A stretch of DNA of 64,000 bases, taken from Pseudomonas sp. WN033. GTDB taxonomy: Bacteria > Pseudomonadota > Gammaproteobacteria > Pseudomonadales > Pseudomonadaceae. Under the pieces are notes generated by a model, which saw only the letters and a list, made by a program, of their open reading frames with translations, was not told the DNA's origin and did no database searches. Positions 44,240 to 53,485 of the stretch are shown here, piece by piece. A program made the position numbers and the translations under genes. How positions within the stretch are numbered: the first letter of the stretch is position 1; each line of letters starts with the position of its first letter. The DNA lies in NCBI GenBank assembly GCA_002287035.1, contig NSKG01000007.1, forward strand, positions 145,490 to 209,489, given 5' to 3'.

Positions 44240-44671
44240 GAACAGCATGATATATGCCCATGAAACGCCTTGTAAGCTCTCAGGAGGCGCAACTGGACAT
44301 CAAGGCATACCCCCCCCCCTAGGGTTAAAGGGAATAGCGCCTTAAAGCTTATTATATTTCATATGGATATTTTGAAATTTGACCAAGCCACTTACCCTTA
44401 GCCTCTTTCTAGCTTAGTACTGATCTTCTAACTATATCAATGCTCGTTTTCTTATTTTGTCAGATTGTTATATCTGCTGCCCACTCTGCTAATTAGATAA
44501 ACAGCAAGGCCATCATGTCCAATTGAAGGATTGACCCCTCACATACGGCTTTACCCCCCTACGCCACCTGCAAGCAAGATCGTGCGGTACTAGATGTATA
44601 CAACATAAGCCATTACGCATGCTTTTCAGATCTGTTTACTGTCTAAAGCACCAATAGGTGTTTATGTATAC
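44240..44671. other. Gene-free right end of the comM element
   Basis: About 430 bases, A+T-rich, without a credible gene. It contains a run of ten C residues (44310-44319) and, at its right end, the half of the reconstructed attP dyad GGTGTTTATGTATACAACAT (44657-44676). Part of it may hold an accessory binding region for the integrase. Confidence 0.6.
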
Positions 44672-45324
44672 AACATCAACAGGTTATGCGCGCCCGCCGC
44701 CGCCACGATCAAGGCCCGCTTGGCCTGGGCCTGGCCCTGCACATCGGCCAGATCGGCCGATACGGGTCGTGGCTGCGGACGCGACTCGACGTTGACCCCT
44801 GGTAATTCGCGCTCACCGCGCAGATGCTCGCACAACTCCAGCAGATGCTCGGCCGCGACGATCCGTACCCCGCGTACCAGTGCAGCCTCGGCGGCATTGG
44901 CACGCGGCAGCAGCAAGGTGCGGTTCAGCGCCCGACAGGCCAGCGCAGCCGGCAACACTCCCTGAACCGGGCGCAACTCACCGGACAGCGCCAGCTCCCC
45001 CAAGCACTCGCATTCGTTCAGACAATCGCCGGGAATCTGCCCGCTGGCCGCCAGCAACCCCAGGGCGATGGCCAGATCGAAACGCCCACCTTCCTTGGGC
45101 AGATCCGCTGGCGCCAGGTTGATGGTGATCCGCTTGAGGCTGGGGAACTCCAACTGGGCGTTCTGCAAGGCACTGCGGACCCGGTCCTTGCTTTCGCGCA
45201 CGGCGGTTTCCGGCAGGCCAACCAGAGTCAGGCTCGGCATGCCGTTGGCCAGGTGAACTTCGATGGTGACAGCCGGGGCCTGAATGCCGAGCTTGGCTCG
45301 GCTATGAACTATGGCCAGGGACAT
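44662..45324 (-). pseudogene. comM: 5' part of comM (yifB), truncated by insertion
   Basis: The N-terminal ~216 residues of ComM (MSLAIVHSRAKLGIQAPAV onwards), including the Lon-protease-like domain (ESKDRVRSALQNAQLEFPSLKRITINLAPADLPKEGGRFDLAIALG) and the start of the AAA+ domain (AQAKRALIVAAAGAHNLL). It then runs into element DNA and stops at a TAA four codons later. It lacks Walker A and all ATPase residues, so it cannot act as a helicase. It follows ubiK by ~30 bases on the same strand, as the intact gene does in relatives. Confidence 0.92.
44677..44685. repeat. Right attachment-site core of the comM element
   Basis: The second copy of CAACAGGTT marks the junction between element DNA (left) and the comM 5' fragment (right). 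Bases next to it differ from the left copy (ATG against GTG; CAT against CAG), as expected if each end combines one half of attP with one half of attB. Confidence 0.75.
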
Positions 45325-45353
45325 GATCGCTCCTTGATCAGTCCACCTGCAGG

Positions 45354-45611
45354 TCAGGTGGTCGGTGGGGGGGTACGCTGCTCCAGGGCCTCGACCCGTT
45401 TTTCCAGGGCTTCCAGCCGTTCACGGGTACGCATCAGCACCGCCTGCTGGGTTTCAAACTCATCACGGCTGACCACATCCAGCTTGGCCAGGGCGCTTTG
45501 CAGCAAAGCTTTGAGGTGTTTCTCCAACTCCGGCGGCGGCAATCCGCGCTCACTCATCAGCAACCGGGTGGCCTGGCTGCTGACCGCGTCAATCAACACT
45601 TTGTGCAACAT
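45354..45611 (-). CDS. ubiK: Ubiquinone biosynthesis accessory factor UbiK (YqiC/BMFP family)
   Basis: An 85-residue BMFP-domain protein. The N-terminal half has an amphipathic helix (HLKALLQSALAKLDVV) and the C-terminal half a coiled coil with heptads (RERLEALEKRVEALEQR). This is the layout of YqiC/UbiK, which aids aerobic ubiquinone synthesis and membrane association. The frame extends three codons upstream to a TTG at 45620; ATG 45611 is preferred. It precedes comM, as is common in gammaproteobacteria. Confidence 0.85.
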   Translation of the reverse strand: MLHKVLIDAVSSQATRLLMSERGLPPPELEKHLKALLQSALAKLDVVSRDEFETQQAVLMRTRERLEALEKRVEALEQRTPPPTT

Positions 45612-45831
45612 GCTCTGCAACTCAATTGAAAAGGGTGTCGGCCAGACGTGCTGGCAAGTTTCTCAGTGTAACACCCCCAGCCTGGCTGGCGTTAGCGTGC
45701 CCCATGTGTGCACACAGCGGGCACTGAAGTTGTGAGCTATGCTCGATTTTGGTGCAAAGGTGTGCGCGATTGGCCTGACCAAAACCATCAGAACAGTGCT
45801 ATTTAACTGAAAAATAAGGAAAAACGAAAAC

Positions 45832-45847
45832 TGGCAGGGTTCCTGCT
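45832..45847 (+). promoter_or_regulatory. Candidate sigma-54 promoter of glnK-amtB
   Basis: TGGCAGGGTTCCTGCT has the invariant GG (45833-45834) and GC (45845-45846) of -24/-12 promoters with the required 10-base spacing. It lies 265 bases before glnK, whose genes are under RpoN/NtrC control in other pseudomonads. The expected start site near 45858 would leave a leader of ~250 bases. Confidence 0.55.
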
Positions 45848-45947
45848 TAGCACATCGCAGCTGCCAAGGAAGGGATAACCCAAACGGGGCACCCACCTGA
45901 AGCTAGCCTGACTTTGCGAGGAGCCATCATCTAAGGAGCACAAGACG

Positions 45948-46450
<503 letters not shown>

Positions 46451-46498
46451 GCCAAGGTTTACCGATTGAAATAAAAAAGCCTATATGGGGGGCTTACA

Positions 46499-47746
46499 AT
46501 GGAAGATATCGTGCAACTCCAGTATGCACTGGACACGTTCTACTTTTTGATCTGCGGCGTCCTGGTTATGTGGATGGCAGCAGGTTTCGCCATGCTCGAG
46601 GCCGGTCTGGTCCGCACCAAGAGCACCACTGAAATTCTGGCCAAGAACATCGCCCTGTTCGCCATCGCCTCGGTGATGTACCTGCTGGTCGGTTACTACA
46701 TCATGTATTCCTCGGAAAGCTCGATCCTGCCGAGCCTGGGCTTCTTGATCGGCGGCGAAAACGCCCTCGACGAAGTGCTGGCTGGGGGCGACGAAGCACC
46801 GTACTACTCCAACCGTGCTGACTTCTTCTTCCAGATCGTGTTCGCCGGTGCCTGTATGTCGATCGTTTCCGGTGCTGTGGCCGAGCGTATGAAGCTGTGG
46901 GCCTTCCTGGCTTTCGCCGTGGTCATGACCGGCTTCATCTACCCGATCCAGGGCGCCTGGAGCTGGGGTGAAGGCTGGCTGGACGAAATCGGCTACTCTG
47001 ACTATGCAGGCTCCGGTATCGTTCACATGGCCGGTGCCACCGCCGCTCTGGCCGGTGTGATCCTGCTCGGCGCACGTAAAGGCAAATACGGCCCGAACGG
47101 CCAGGTCAATGCCATCCCCGGCTGTAACCTGCCGCTGTCGACCCTGGGTATCTTCATCCTGTGGATGGGCTGGTTCGGGTTCAACGGCGGTTCCGAGCTG
47201 AAGATCTCCGACGTCGAGTCCGCCAACAACGTCGCCCAGGTTCTGGTCAACACCAACATGGCTGCTGCCGGCGGCCTGATCGCCGCGATGATCGTTTCGC
47301 GCATCCTGTTCGGCAAGACCGACCTGACCATGACCCTCAACGGCGCCCTGGCCGGCCTGGTGGCTATCACCGCCGACCCGCTGTCGCCGAGCGCCTTCGC
47401 CGCTGTCCTGATTGGCGCCGTGGGTGGGGTGATCGTGGTGTTCAGCGTTCTGGGTCTGGACAAGCTGAAACTGGACGACCCGGCTGGTGCCATCTCGGCC
47501 CACGGCTCGGCTGGTATCTGGGGTGTTCTGGCCGTGCCGCTGACCAATGCTGATGCCAGCTTCGGCGCTCAGCTGATCGGTGTCATCGCCATCTTCGCCT
47601 TCGTCTTCATTGCCAGTCTGATCGTTTGGAGTATCCTCAAGGCGGTCATGGGCATTCGCGTCAGCGAAGAAGAAGAGTACGAAGGTGTCGATATCGCCGA
47701 ATGCGGTATGGAAGCCTACCCGGAGTTCACCAGCGCCAAGAAGTAA
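46499..47746 (+). CDS. amtB: Ammonium transporter AmtB
   Basis: A 415-residue Amt channel with 11 membrane helices. The pore twin histidines are in GSGIVHMAGATAAL and AISAHGSAGIWG, and WMAAGFAMLEAGLVRTKST and AGACMSIVSGAVAERMKLW are family hallmarks. There is no additional signal peptide. The C-terminal cytoplasmic tail (GIRVSEEEEYEGVDIAECGMEAYPEF) carries the GlnK-contacting EYEGVDIAECG segment. ATG 46499 follows a G-rich ribosome site. It is the true transporter, in contrast to the Amt-like sensor at 29390. Confidence 0.95.
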   Translation: MEDIVQLQYALDTFYFLICGVLVMWMAAGFAMLEAGLVRTKSTTEILAKNIALFAIASVMYLLVGYYIMYSSESSILPSLGFLIGGENALDEVLAGGDEAPYYSNRADFFFQIVFAGACMSIVSGAVAERMKLWAFLAFAVVMTGFIYPIQGAWSWGEGWLDEIGYSDYAGSGIVHMAGATAALAGVILLGARKGKYGPNGQVNAIPGCNLPLSTLGIFILWMGWFGFNGGSELKISDVESANNVAQVLVNTNMAAAGGLIAAMIVSRILFGKTDLTMTLNGALAGLVAITADPLSPSAFAAVLIGAVGGVIVVFSVLGLDKLKLDDPAGAISAHGSAGIWGVLAVPLTNADASFGAQLIGVIAIFAFVFIASLIVWSILKAVMGIRVSEEEEYEGVDIAECGMEAYPEFTSAKK

Positions 47747-47771
47747 ACTCCGCAGTACCTTCGCAGTATCA

Positions 47772-47801
47772 CAGGGCGCCTACGGGCGCCCTGTTTCGTT
47801 T
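47772..47801 (+). terminator. Terminator after amtB
   Basis: A perfect 9-bp stem CAGGGCGCC (47772-47780) with GGCGCCCTG (47785-47793), a 4-base loop and TTTCGTTT after it. Confidence 0.75.
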
Positions 47802-47911
47802 GGCTACACTGCAGAGCGAATGACCGACCCTGGTGAAAATTTTTCACCAAGCTACTAGCCAAATCCCTCTGTTGCGCTATATATAGCGTGTTTTCCCTGG
47901 GAGGCATTGGG

Positions 47912-48217
47912 ATGAGTGACGACGATATTGAAGACGATGACATCGACGGCGTAGACGACAGCGATGTCGATGATCTGCCCGAAACCGATGATGACGAGCC
48001 GGCAGCCAGCTCCAGCAGCAAGGGCCGCAAGAAAGCAGCCGAAGAAGACGAGCTTGAAGGCGCCTCGCTGGAAGCCAAGGAGCGCGAACGCGAGATGCTG
48101 GCCCGCCAGATCGAGGAGTTCATGGCCCGTGGCGGCAAGGTTCAGGAGATTGGCGACAACGTAGTCTCCGATCCGCCGAAAAAGCCTGACAGCAAGTACG
48201 GTAGTCGGCCGATCTGA
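47912..48217 (+). CDS. sutA: Transcriptional regulator SutA
   Basis: A 101-residue, very acidic protein. The N-terminal half is almost all Asp/Glu/Ser (SDDDIEDDDIDGVDDSDVDD), followed by a basic linker (SKGRKKAAEEDE), a helix (EAKEREREMLARQIEEFMARGG) and a conserved end (NVVSDPPKKPDSKYGSRPI). This matches SutA, an RNA-polymerase-binding protein of slow-growing Pseudomonas cells. Its position downstream of glnK-amtB is also conserved. ATG 47912 follows GGGAGG; an upstream start at 47888 is open. Confidence 0.88.
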   Translation: MSDDDIEDDDIDGVDDSDVDDLPETDDDEPAASSSSKGRKKAAEEDELEGASLEAKEREREMLARQIEEFMARGGKVQEIGDNVVSDPPKKPDSKYGSRPI

Positions 48218-48236
48218 AGCGGTGAATCTGGCGATT

Positions 48237-48263
48237 GCAAGGGCTCAACGCCGTAGCCCTTGC
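48237..48263. terminator. Stem-loop between sutA and the HAD gene
   Basis: Perfect 9-bp inverted repeat GCAAGGGCT (48237-48245) and AGCCCTTGC (48255-48263) between convergent genes. No T run on either side. Confidence 0.45.
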
Positions 48264-48283
48264 AGTGCTGGCCCAGCAATTGC

Positions 48284-48985
48284 CTAGCCGGTTTTGTAGC
48301 GTTCAATCCACCCGGCAATTTCCCCCAGACAGCGCACTTCGCCATCCGGCCTGGGCAGATCAGGCCAGTCGCTCCCCAGGCGGTTGAACCACAGGCTGTG
48401 CATGCCCACCCCCTGAGCACCGAAGATATCGTCTTGCGGGTGGTCGCCAACGTGCAACGCCCGACCCGGCTCAACCCCAACCCGTTGCAGCGCGGCCAGG
48501 AAGGGCTCGGGCTGAGGTTTGCTGATGCCTACCTCGTCGGCCGAGACAATCGCCTGGAAGTATTTCGCCAGCCCAAGCCGACGCACATCGGCATTGCCAT
48601 TGGAAATGGTCGCCAGCGCATAACGACTGGCCAGATCAGCCAGCAGCGCCTCGGCATGGGGAAACAACTCAACCACATGGCGGGCATCAAGAAACACCTG
48701 AAAGCCGGCCAGGGCCAGCGCCTGCGCTTCTTCGACTGGATAGCCGGCCTTGCGCAGACCATGCTCGAGTACTGCGACGCGCAGCGCTGTCACCCTATGG
48801 CGCAGCTCTGGATCGCGCTCCAGCACCTCACGCCGCAAGGCCTTGCGGGCCTCGGCGTCCAGCCGTTGAGCGAACAGCGGGGCCTGCCGTGCCAGCCAGG
48901 CCAGCAGAGTCTGCTCGGCGGCCGCGACCACGCTTTCGGTTTCCCACAGGGTATTGTCCAGATCGAAGGTCACCAGTTGCAGCAT
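48284..48985 (-). CDS. HAD-superfamily hydrolase (YigB-like)
   Basis: A 233-residue phosphatase of the HAD subfamily IA. Motif I is TFDLDNTLWET, motif II ATISNGNADV, motif III lysine in EVGISKPQPEPF and motif IV HVGDHPQDDIFGA. A helical cap lies between motifs I and II. E. coli YigB, encoded in the same relative position after xerC, has FMN phosphatase activity; the present enzyme may share it but the substrate is not shown. Its start is two bases from the xerC stop, at the end of the lysA-dapF-DUF484-xerC operon. Confidence 0.9.
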   Translation of the reverse strand: MLQLVTFDLDNTLWETESVVAAAEQTLLAWLARQAPLFAQRLDAEARKALRREVLERDPELRHRVTALRVAVLEHGLRKAGYPVEEAQALALAGFQVFLDARHVVELFPHAEALLADLASRYALATISNGNADVRRLGLAKYFQAIVSADEVGISKPQPEPFLAALQRVGVEPGRALHVGDHPQDDIFGAQGVGMHSLWFNRLGSDWPDLPRPDGEVRCLGEIAGWIERYKTG

Positions 48986-48987
48986 GA

Positions 48988-49902
48988 TCAGTGGTTATCC
49001 GTACTCTTACGCTTGGCCCGTGGATGGGCCTGATCGTAGACCTGGGCCAGGTGCTGAAAGTCCAGGTGTGTGTAGACCTGGGTGGTGCTGATGTCGGCAT
49101 GGCCGAGCAGCTCCTGCACCGCCCGCAGGTCGCTGGAAGATTCCAGCATATGGCTGGCGAAGGAGTGGCGCAACATGTGCGGATGCAGGTGCTGACCGAG
49201 CTGATTGACACCCCAGCGGCGAACCCGCAACTGAATTGCCCGCGGTGTCAGACCGGTACCCCGCTGGCTGACGAACAGCGGCTGGCTGTCGCCAGCCAGG
49301 CTCGGTCGGGACTTGAGCCACTGCTGCAGCGCTTCGCGGGCCAGCCGGCCAACCGGCAAGATCCGGGTTTTGCCGCCCTTGCCCAGTACCCGAACCTCGC
49401 CTGCTGCCAGATCCAGATCACTCAGTTGCAGACCAGCCAGTTCCGACAGCCGCAGGCCCGAGGAATAGAACAGCTCTAGCATGGCCAGATCGCGGCAGGC
49501 CAGCCAGTCGTCCTCACTCGGGCCGTCCAGCAGCCGTGCGGTCAGATCGGCATCCAGAGTCTTCGGCAGCTTGCGCGGGCTCTTGGGCGCGCGCAGATCA
49601 ACGGCCGGGTTATGCCGGCACAGCCGCTCACGCAGCAGGTAGCGGTAGAAGCTGCGCACCGCACTGAGCAGGCGCTGCAAACTGCGACCGGACAAGCCGG
49701 CCTGATGCTGGCGAGCCACGAACAGCCGCAGTTGCTGCTCGTGCAGCGCGGACCAGTCCTGCAAGCCCTGCTCGGTGGCAAAACGCGCCAGCCCCTCAAG
49801 ATCATGCCGATAGGCGCTCAGAGTCCGGGGCGACAATTGCCGTTCATGGGCCAAATGGCCGAGAAAGCCTTCCAGAGCCGCTTGCAGCGCCGGGCTGGTC
49901 AT
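48988..49902 (-). CDS. xerC: Tyrosine recombinase XerC
   Basis: A 304-residue chromosome dimer resolution recombinase. The catalytic set is visible: Arg in [12 protein letters not shown], Lys in [25 protein letters not shown] (HxxR), the second His in [13 protein letters not shown] and the nucleophile Tyr in the same stretch (TQVYTHLD). The N-terminal SAM-like domain begins [23 protein letters not shown]. It overlaps the DUF484 gene by four bases. This dapF-DUF484-xerC context separates it from XerD and integrases. Confidence 0.95.
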   Translation of the reverse strand: MTSPALQAALEGFLGHLAHERQLSPRTLSAYRHDLEGLARFATEQGLQDWSALHEQQLRLFVARQHQAGLSGRSLQRLLSAVRSFYRYLLRERLCRHNPAVDLRAPKSPRKLPKTLDADLTARLLDGPSEDDWLACRDLAMLELFYSSGLRLSELAGLQLSDLDLAAGEVRVLGKGGKTRILPVGRLAREALQQWLKSRPSLAGDSQPLFVSQRGTGLTPRAIQLRVRRWGVNQLGQHLHPHMLRHSFASHMLESSSDLRAVQELLGHADISTTQVYTHLDFQHLAQVYDQAHPRAKRKSTDNH

Positions 49903-50606
49903 GACACCTGGGGTTCGTCGGCCAGCGGCCGCTGGCGCACCAGCACCCGGGCCAGGGCGTCGGCGACATAGCCCAGAAACAGCGTGCCGGTCGCGCTCTT
50001 GTAGTGATGGGCATCCGGACTGCCGAGCGCCAGCACACCGTGCAGTCCCTGGTGCTGGATCGGTGACAAGGCTGTCGAGGCGACCAGCGTGCCAGCCTCG
50101 CCGAACAGGAACTCCAGCTCATCCGGGCGCAGCACCCCGCTCAGGGTTTTGCCGCTGTCGAGCAGGTGGCCGATGGCGGCCCGCGCCTGGGCGTGGCTGA
50201 CGCAGCGAGCATTGGCGTAACGCGCCGACTCGCTGAACAGGATCAGGCTCACATGCGGCACCTGGAAGTCGCCACGCAGGCTGTCCTCGACCCCGGCGAT
50301 CACCTGCTCCAGGCTCTGGGCATCGAGCAGGCCAAGCACCAGGCGTCGGCTCTTCTCGAACAAGCGGTCGTTTTCACGAGCCACATCCATCAACTGGTTG
50401 AGCCGGTGACGCATCTCGATGTTGCGCTCACGCAACAGCTTGACCTGGCGCTCGACCAGCGACACCGCCTGGCCGGACTGGTGGGGAATGATCAGCTCCG
50501 GCAGCAGGTCATCGTATTCGGCAAAAAACGCCGGGTGGCGCTTCAGAAACTCGGCCACCTGGGCCGGGTCGAGTTCGGTTTGACTGCTCTGCGGCTTGTC
50601 GCTCAT
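49899..50606 (-). CDS. DUF484 family GAF-like protein
   Basis: A 235-residue protein conserved between dapF and xerC in gammaproteobacteria. The N-terminal part includes [42 protein letters not shown] and a coiled-coil region ([34 protein letters not shown]). The C-terminal part is GAF-like, with [23 protein letters not shown]. No catalytic motif is known for the family. Its start overlaps the dapF stop and its stop overlaps xerC, so all three are co-translated. Confidence 0.9.
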   Translation of the reverse strand: MSDKPQSSQTELDPAQVAEFLKRHPAFFAEYDDLLPELIIPHQSGQAVSLVERQVKLLRERNIEMRHRLNQLMDVARENDRLFEKSRRLVLGLLDAQSLEQVIAGVEDSLRGDFQVPHVSLILFSESARYANARCVSHAQARAAIGHLLDSGKTLSGVLRPDELEFLFGEAGTLVASTALSPIQHQGLHGVLALGSPDAHHYKSATGTLFLGYVADALARVLVRQRPLADEPQVS

Positions 50607-51433
50607 ACCCGTATCTGCCCCTCGTAGACCCGGCTAGCCGGGCCAGTCATCATGACGGGCTGGCCGGGACCGGCCCATTCGATATGCAAGGTACCGCCCG
50701 GCAACTGAATCTTTACCGGCGACTGCAGGTGCCCCAGGCGGATCCCGGCCACGGCGGCGGCACAGGCTCCGGTGCCGCAGGCCAGGGTTTCACCGGCTCC
50801 GCGCTCATACACCCGCAGGCGCGCGTGATGGGCATCGAGCAGTTGCATGAAGCCGGCATTGACCCGCTTGGGGAAGCGAACATGGCTTTCCACCAACGGC
50901 CCGATCCGCTCGACCGGATACTGTTCGACATCATCGACCAGGGTGACGCAGTGGGGATTGCCCATCGACACGGTCGAGACTTCCAGGCACTGCTCGCCAA
51001 TATCCAGCGCATAGGTCAGGGCTTCAGCCTCGGCCTGGAACGGTACCTCGGCCGGGTTGAAGCGCGGCGCACCCATGTCGACCGTGACCTGGCCATCGGC
51101 CCGCACCTGCAACACAATCTGGCCACCGGCGGTCTGCACCCGGATCTGATTTTTCTGGGTCAGGCGCTTGTCCAGCACGAAGCGGGCGAAACAGCGCGCG
51201 CCGTTGCCGCACTGCTCGACTTCGCCTCCGTCGGCGTTGTAGATCCGGTAGCGGAAATCCATATCCGGATCGGTCGGCGGTTCAACCACCAGCAATTGAT
51301 CGAAGCCGATGCCGAAGTGCCGATCACTCCACTGACGAATCAGTTTCGGTGACAGCTGGACGTGCTGAGTCACCAGATCGATGACCATGAAGTCGTTGCC
51401 CAGGCCGTGCATCTTGGTGAACTTGAGCAGCAT
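50603..51433 (-). CDS. dapF: Diaminopimelate epimerase
   Basis: A 276-residue cofactor-independent epimerase converting LL- to meso-diaminopimelate for lysine and peptidoglycan synthesis. The two catalytic cysteines lie in [12 protein letters not shown] and [14 protein letters not shown], and the start [20 protein letters not shown] is typical. It starts one base after the lysA stop, and its stop overlaps DUF484. The longer open frame up to 51538 lies within lysA. Confidence 0.96.
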   Translation of the reverse strand: MLLKFTKMHGLGNDFMVIDLVTQHVQLSPKLIRQWSDRHFGIGFDQLLVVEPPTDPDMDFRYRIYNADGGEVEQCGNGARCFARFVLDKRLTQKNQIRVQTAGGQIVLQVRADGQVTVDMGAPRFNPAEVPFQAEAEALTYALDIGEQCLEVSTVSMGNPHCVTLVDDVEQYPVERIGPLVESHVRFPKRVNAGFMQLLDAHHARLRVYERGAGETLACGTGACAAAVAGIRLGHLQSPVKIQLPGGTLHIEWAGPGQPVMMTGPASRVYEGQIRV

Positions 51434-51434
51434 G

Positions 51435-52688
51435 TCAGGCCCCGGGCAGCAGGCTTTCGCCAGCGAACAGTTCGCTGACGGTCTCACGCCGGCGCACCAC
51501 ATGCACCTGCTCACCATCGACCAGCAGTTCGGCGGCACGCGGACGGGTGTTGTAGTTCGAGCTCATGACAAAACCATAGGCTCCAGCCGAACGCACCGCC
51601 AGCAGATCACCTTCGGCCAGCGCCAGCTCACGCTCCTTGCCGAGAAAATCACCGGTCTCGCAGACCGGGCCGACGATATCCCAGCTGCGCGCCGGCACAT
51701 CGTTGCGCGGCTTGACCGGGTCGATCCCCATCCAGGCGCTGTACAGGGCAGGGCGAATCAGGTCATTCATCGCCGCATCGATGATCGCGAAATCCTTGTG
51801 CTCGGTCGGCTTGAGCAGATTGACCCGGGTCAGCAGGACGCCAGCGTTGGCCACGATCGAGCGGCCCGGTTCGAACAACAGGGTCAGCTCGCGGCCCTTG
51901 AGCTGGGCGCGGACCTTGGCCAGATAATCGCCCGGGGTCGGCGGCTGCTCATCACGATAGGTCACGCCCAGGCCGCCGCCCAGATCCAGGTGGCGGATGC
52001 GGATGCCGTCGGCGGCCAGTTGGTCGATCAGCGCCAGCAAGCGGTCCAGAGCATCGAGGAACGGGGTATCGTCGGTCAGTTGCGAGCCAATATGGCAGTC
52101 GACCCCGCAGACATCGATGTTCGGCAGATCGGCCGCGCGGCGGTAGACCTCTGGGGCCTTGGCGATGTCGATGCCAAACTTGTTTTCCTTCAGCCCGGTG
52201 GAAATGTACGGATGGGTCTTGGCGTCCACGTCCGGGTTAACCCGCAGCGATACCGGAGCTTTAACCCCCAGCTCAGCGGCAACCTGCTGCAAGCGCTCCA
52301 ACTCGGCAGCGGACTCGACGTTGAAACAGTGGATACCCACCTGCAGCGCCCGGCGCATTTCCTCGGCGGTCTTGCCCAGCCCGGAGAACACCACCTTGGC
52401 CGGGTCACCACCAGCCGCCAGGACCCGTTCCAGCTCGCCAGCGGAAACGATGTCGAAACCGGCACCCAGGCGAGCCAGCACATTCAGCACACCCAGGTTG
52501 GAGTTGGCCTTGACCGCAAAGCAGACCAGATGCGGGGTACCATCCAGAGCCTGATCCCAGGCCAGCCAGGCTTGCTCGATGGCCTGACGCGAGTAAACGA
52601 AGCAGGGGGTGCCATGTTGGGCGGCGATCGACGACAATGACACCGCTTCGGCGAACAGCTCGCCGTTGTTATAAGAGAAAGCAGTCAT
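51435..52688 (-). CDS. lysA: Diaminopimelate decarboxylase
   Basis: A 417-residue PLP enzyme that decarboxylates meso-diaminopimelate to lysine. The PLP lysine is in [16 protein letters not shown], the glycine-rich phosphate site in [12 protein letters not shown], and [17 protein letters not shown] contains the substrate-binding cysteine near the dimer interface. [13 protein letters not shown] is also canonical. It lies between lptM and dapF on the minus strand. Confidence 0.96.
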   Translation of the reverse strand: MTAFSYNNGELFAEAVSLSSIAAQHGTPCFVYSRQAIEQAWLAWDQALDGTPHLVCFAVKANSNLGVLNVLARLGAGFDIVSAGELERVLAAGGDPAKVVFSGLGKTAEEMRRALQVGIHCFNVESAAELERLQQVAAELGVKAPVSLRVNPDVDAKTHPYISTGLKENKFGIDIAKAPEVYRRAADLPNIDVCGVDCHIGSQLTDDTPFLDALDRLLALIDQLAADGIRIRHLDLGGGLGVTYRDEQPPTPGDYLAKVRAQLKGRELTLLFEPGRSIVANAGVLLTRVNLLKPTEHKDFAIIDAAMNDLIRPALYSAWMGIDPVKPRNDVPARSWDIVGPVCETGDFLGKERELALAEGDLLAVRSAGAYGFVMSSNYNTRPRAAELLVDGEQVHVVRRRETVSELFAGESLLPGA

Positions 52689-52697
52689 CGCGTGTAC

Positions 52698-52844
52698 TCA
52701 GTTCCCGCTCGGTTGCTGGGAAACTTCTTCGCGAGCCGGGTCCTGCGGCTGCCCGGCGGTTTCTTCGGGCAAATAAAGAGGACCTTTCTGGCCGCAGCCG
52801 GCCAGAACCAGCAGGGCAAACAGGGCAGCGATATGACGCTTCAT
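52698..52844 (-). CDS. lptM: Small LPS-assembly lipoprotein LptM (YifL-like)
   Basis: A 48-residue lipoprotein: MKRHIAALFALLVLAGCGQK, with a lipobox (LAGC) cleaved before the cysteine, then GPLYLPEE and a short hydrophilic tail. In E. coli LptM helps mature the LPS transporter LptD. The lysA-adjacent position and the CGQKGPLYLP stretch are diagnostic. It ends nine bases before the lysA start, so it heads that operon. Confidence 0.88.
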   Translation of the reverse strand: MKRHIAALFALLVLAGCGQKGPLYLPEETAGQPQDPAREEVSQQPSGN

Positions 52845-52947
52845 GACGATTTCCTTATGGACAAAACGATAATAACCGGCAGTATACCGAGCCGCCCGGC
52901 TTGGCGCACCCGAGCCGGACTGCTATCGGACAAGAAGAGAGCACGAT

Positions 52948-53283
52948 ATGTATGAACTGAGCGAAGCCGAGTTCCACCGTGAAGTTGACCGGATTCTCGA
53001 CCGTCTCGAACACGCGCTGGACGACTGCGGCCTGGATATCGACATGGAGCAGGACAACGGTCACCTGCAGATTCATCTGAACGACGGCCCGCGTCTGGTG
53101 CTGGGCCGACAGCCGGCATCACGCGAATTGTGGCTGGCCACCCCGGAAACGACCCTGCACTTCGGTTTCGAGCCGGGGCAGGGCTGGCAACATGACGGCG
53201 GTGACGAGTCTTTGGGCGAGTTGCTGGGGCGCCTGCTGAGCGAGTTCAGCGGCGAAGACATCGAACTGCAGGTTGAGGACTGA
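52948..53283 (+). CDS. cyaY: Frataxin-like iron donor protein CyaY
   Basis: A 111-residue frataxin homologue. An acidic first helix (LSEAEFHREVDRILDRLEHALDDCGLDIDMEQDNG) is followed by beta strands with LVLGRQPASRELWLATPETTLHFGFE. Family tryptophans and acidic ridge are present. It modulates iron-sulfur cluster assembly. It is divergent from lptM-lysA and is followed four bases later by DUF1289, a common pairing. Confidence 0.93.
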   Translation: MYELSEAEFHREVDRILDRLEHALDDCGLDIDMEQDNGHLQIHLNDGPRLVLGRQPASRELWLATPETTLHFGFEPGQGWQHDGGDESLGELLGRLLSEFSGEDIELQVED

Positions 53284-53286
53284 GAC

Positions 53287-53481
53287 TTGCCGGCCGGCCG
53301 TCAACCATCGCCCTGCGTGCGCCAGTGTTGCCTGGATGGCGACCAGTGCCTGGGCTGCGGCCGGCTGCTCAATGAGATTGTCGAATGGGGCCAGGCCAGT
53401 GACCAGCGCCAGCTCCAGATCATCGCTGCTGCCAGGCTGCGGCGGGAGCAGCGCAAGGGGCTGGCTGACGACAACACCTGA
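53287..53481 (+). CDS. DUF1289 zinc-finger-like protein
   Basis: A 64-residue protein with the DUF1289 cysteine pattern: SPCVRQCCLDGDQCLGCGRLLNEIVEW. The frame opens at a TTG (53287) three bases after the cyaY stop, with AGGA upstream; no ATG is available before the cysteines. Function unknown. It converges with cyaA five bases away. Confidence 0.78.
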   Translation: MPAGRQPSPCVRQCCLDGDQCLGCGRLLNEIVEWGQASDQRQLQIIAAARLRREQRKGLADDNT

Positions 53482-53485
53482 GCCG

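Larger units (their letters stand above)
39918..44685. mobile_element. Serine-recombinase integrative element inserted in comM
   Basis: About 4.76 kb of clearly A+T-rich DNA that splits comM. It is bounded by a 9-bp direct repeat CAACAGGTT (39918-39926 and 44677-44685), within a longer 17-base match with two differences (39913-39929 and 44672-44688). Rejoining the flanks across one repeat restores the ComM frame and full length (~500 residues). Contents left to right: large serine recombinase, a 153-residue unknown, a two-helix zinc-ribbon protein (minus), an XRE repressor-like gene, a small resolvase-type recombinase and ~430 bases without genes. There are no plasmid transfer, replication or phage structural genes, so it is an integrative element that may need help to move, or a remnant. 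Confidence 0.9.

Noticed and set aside
44310..44319. Run of ten C residues, possible phase-variable tract
   Set aside because: It lies outside any credible coding frame and no promoter spacing effect could be shown; it may also be a sequencing-sensitive homopolymer.
39918..44685. Interpreting the comM insertion as a prophage or conjugative island
   Set aside because: No structural, replication, packaging, relaxase or mating-pair genes are present in the 4.76 kb.
45663..45896. 77-codon minus-strand frame between ubiK and glnK
   Set aside because: It spans the candidate sigma-54 promoter, lacks a ribosome site and resembles no family.
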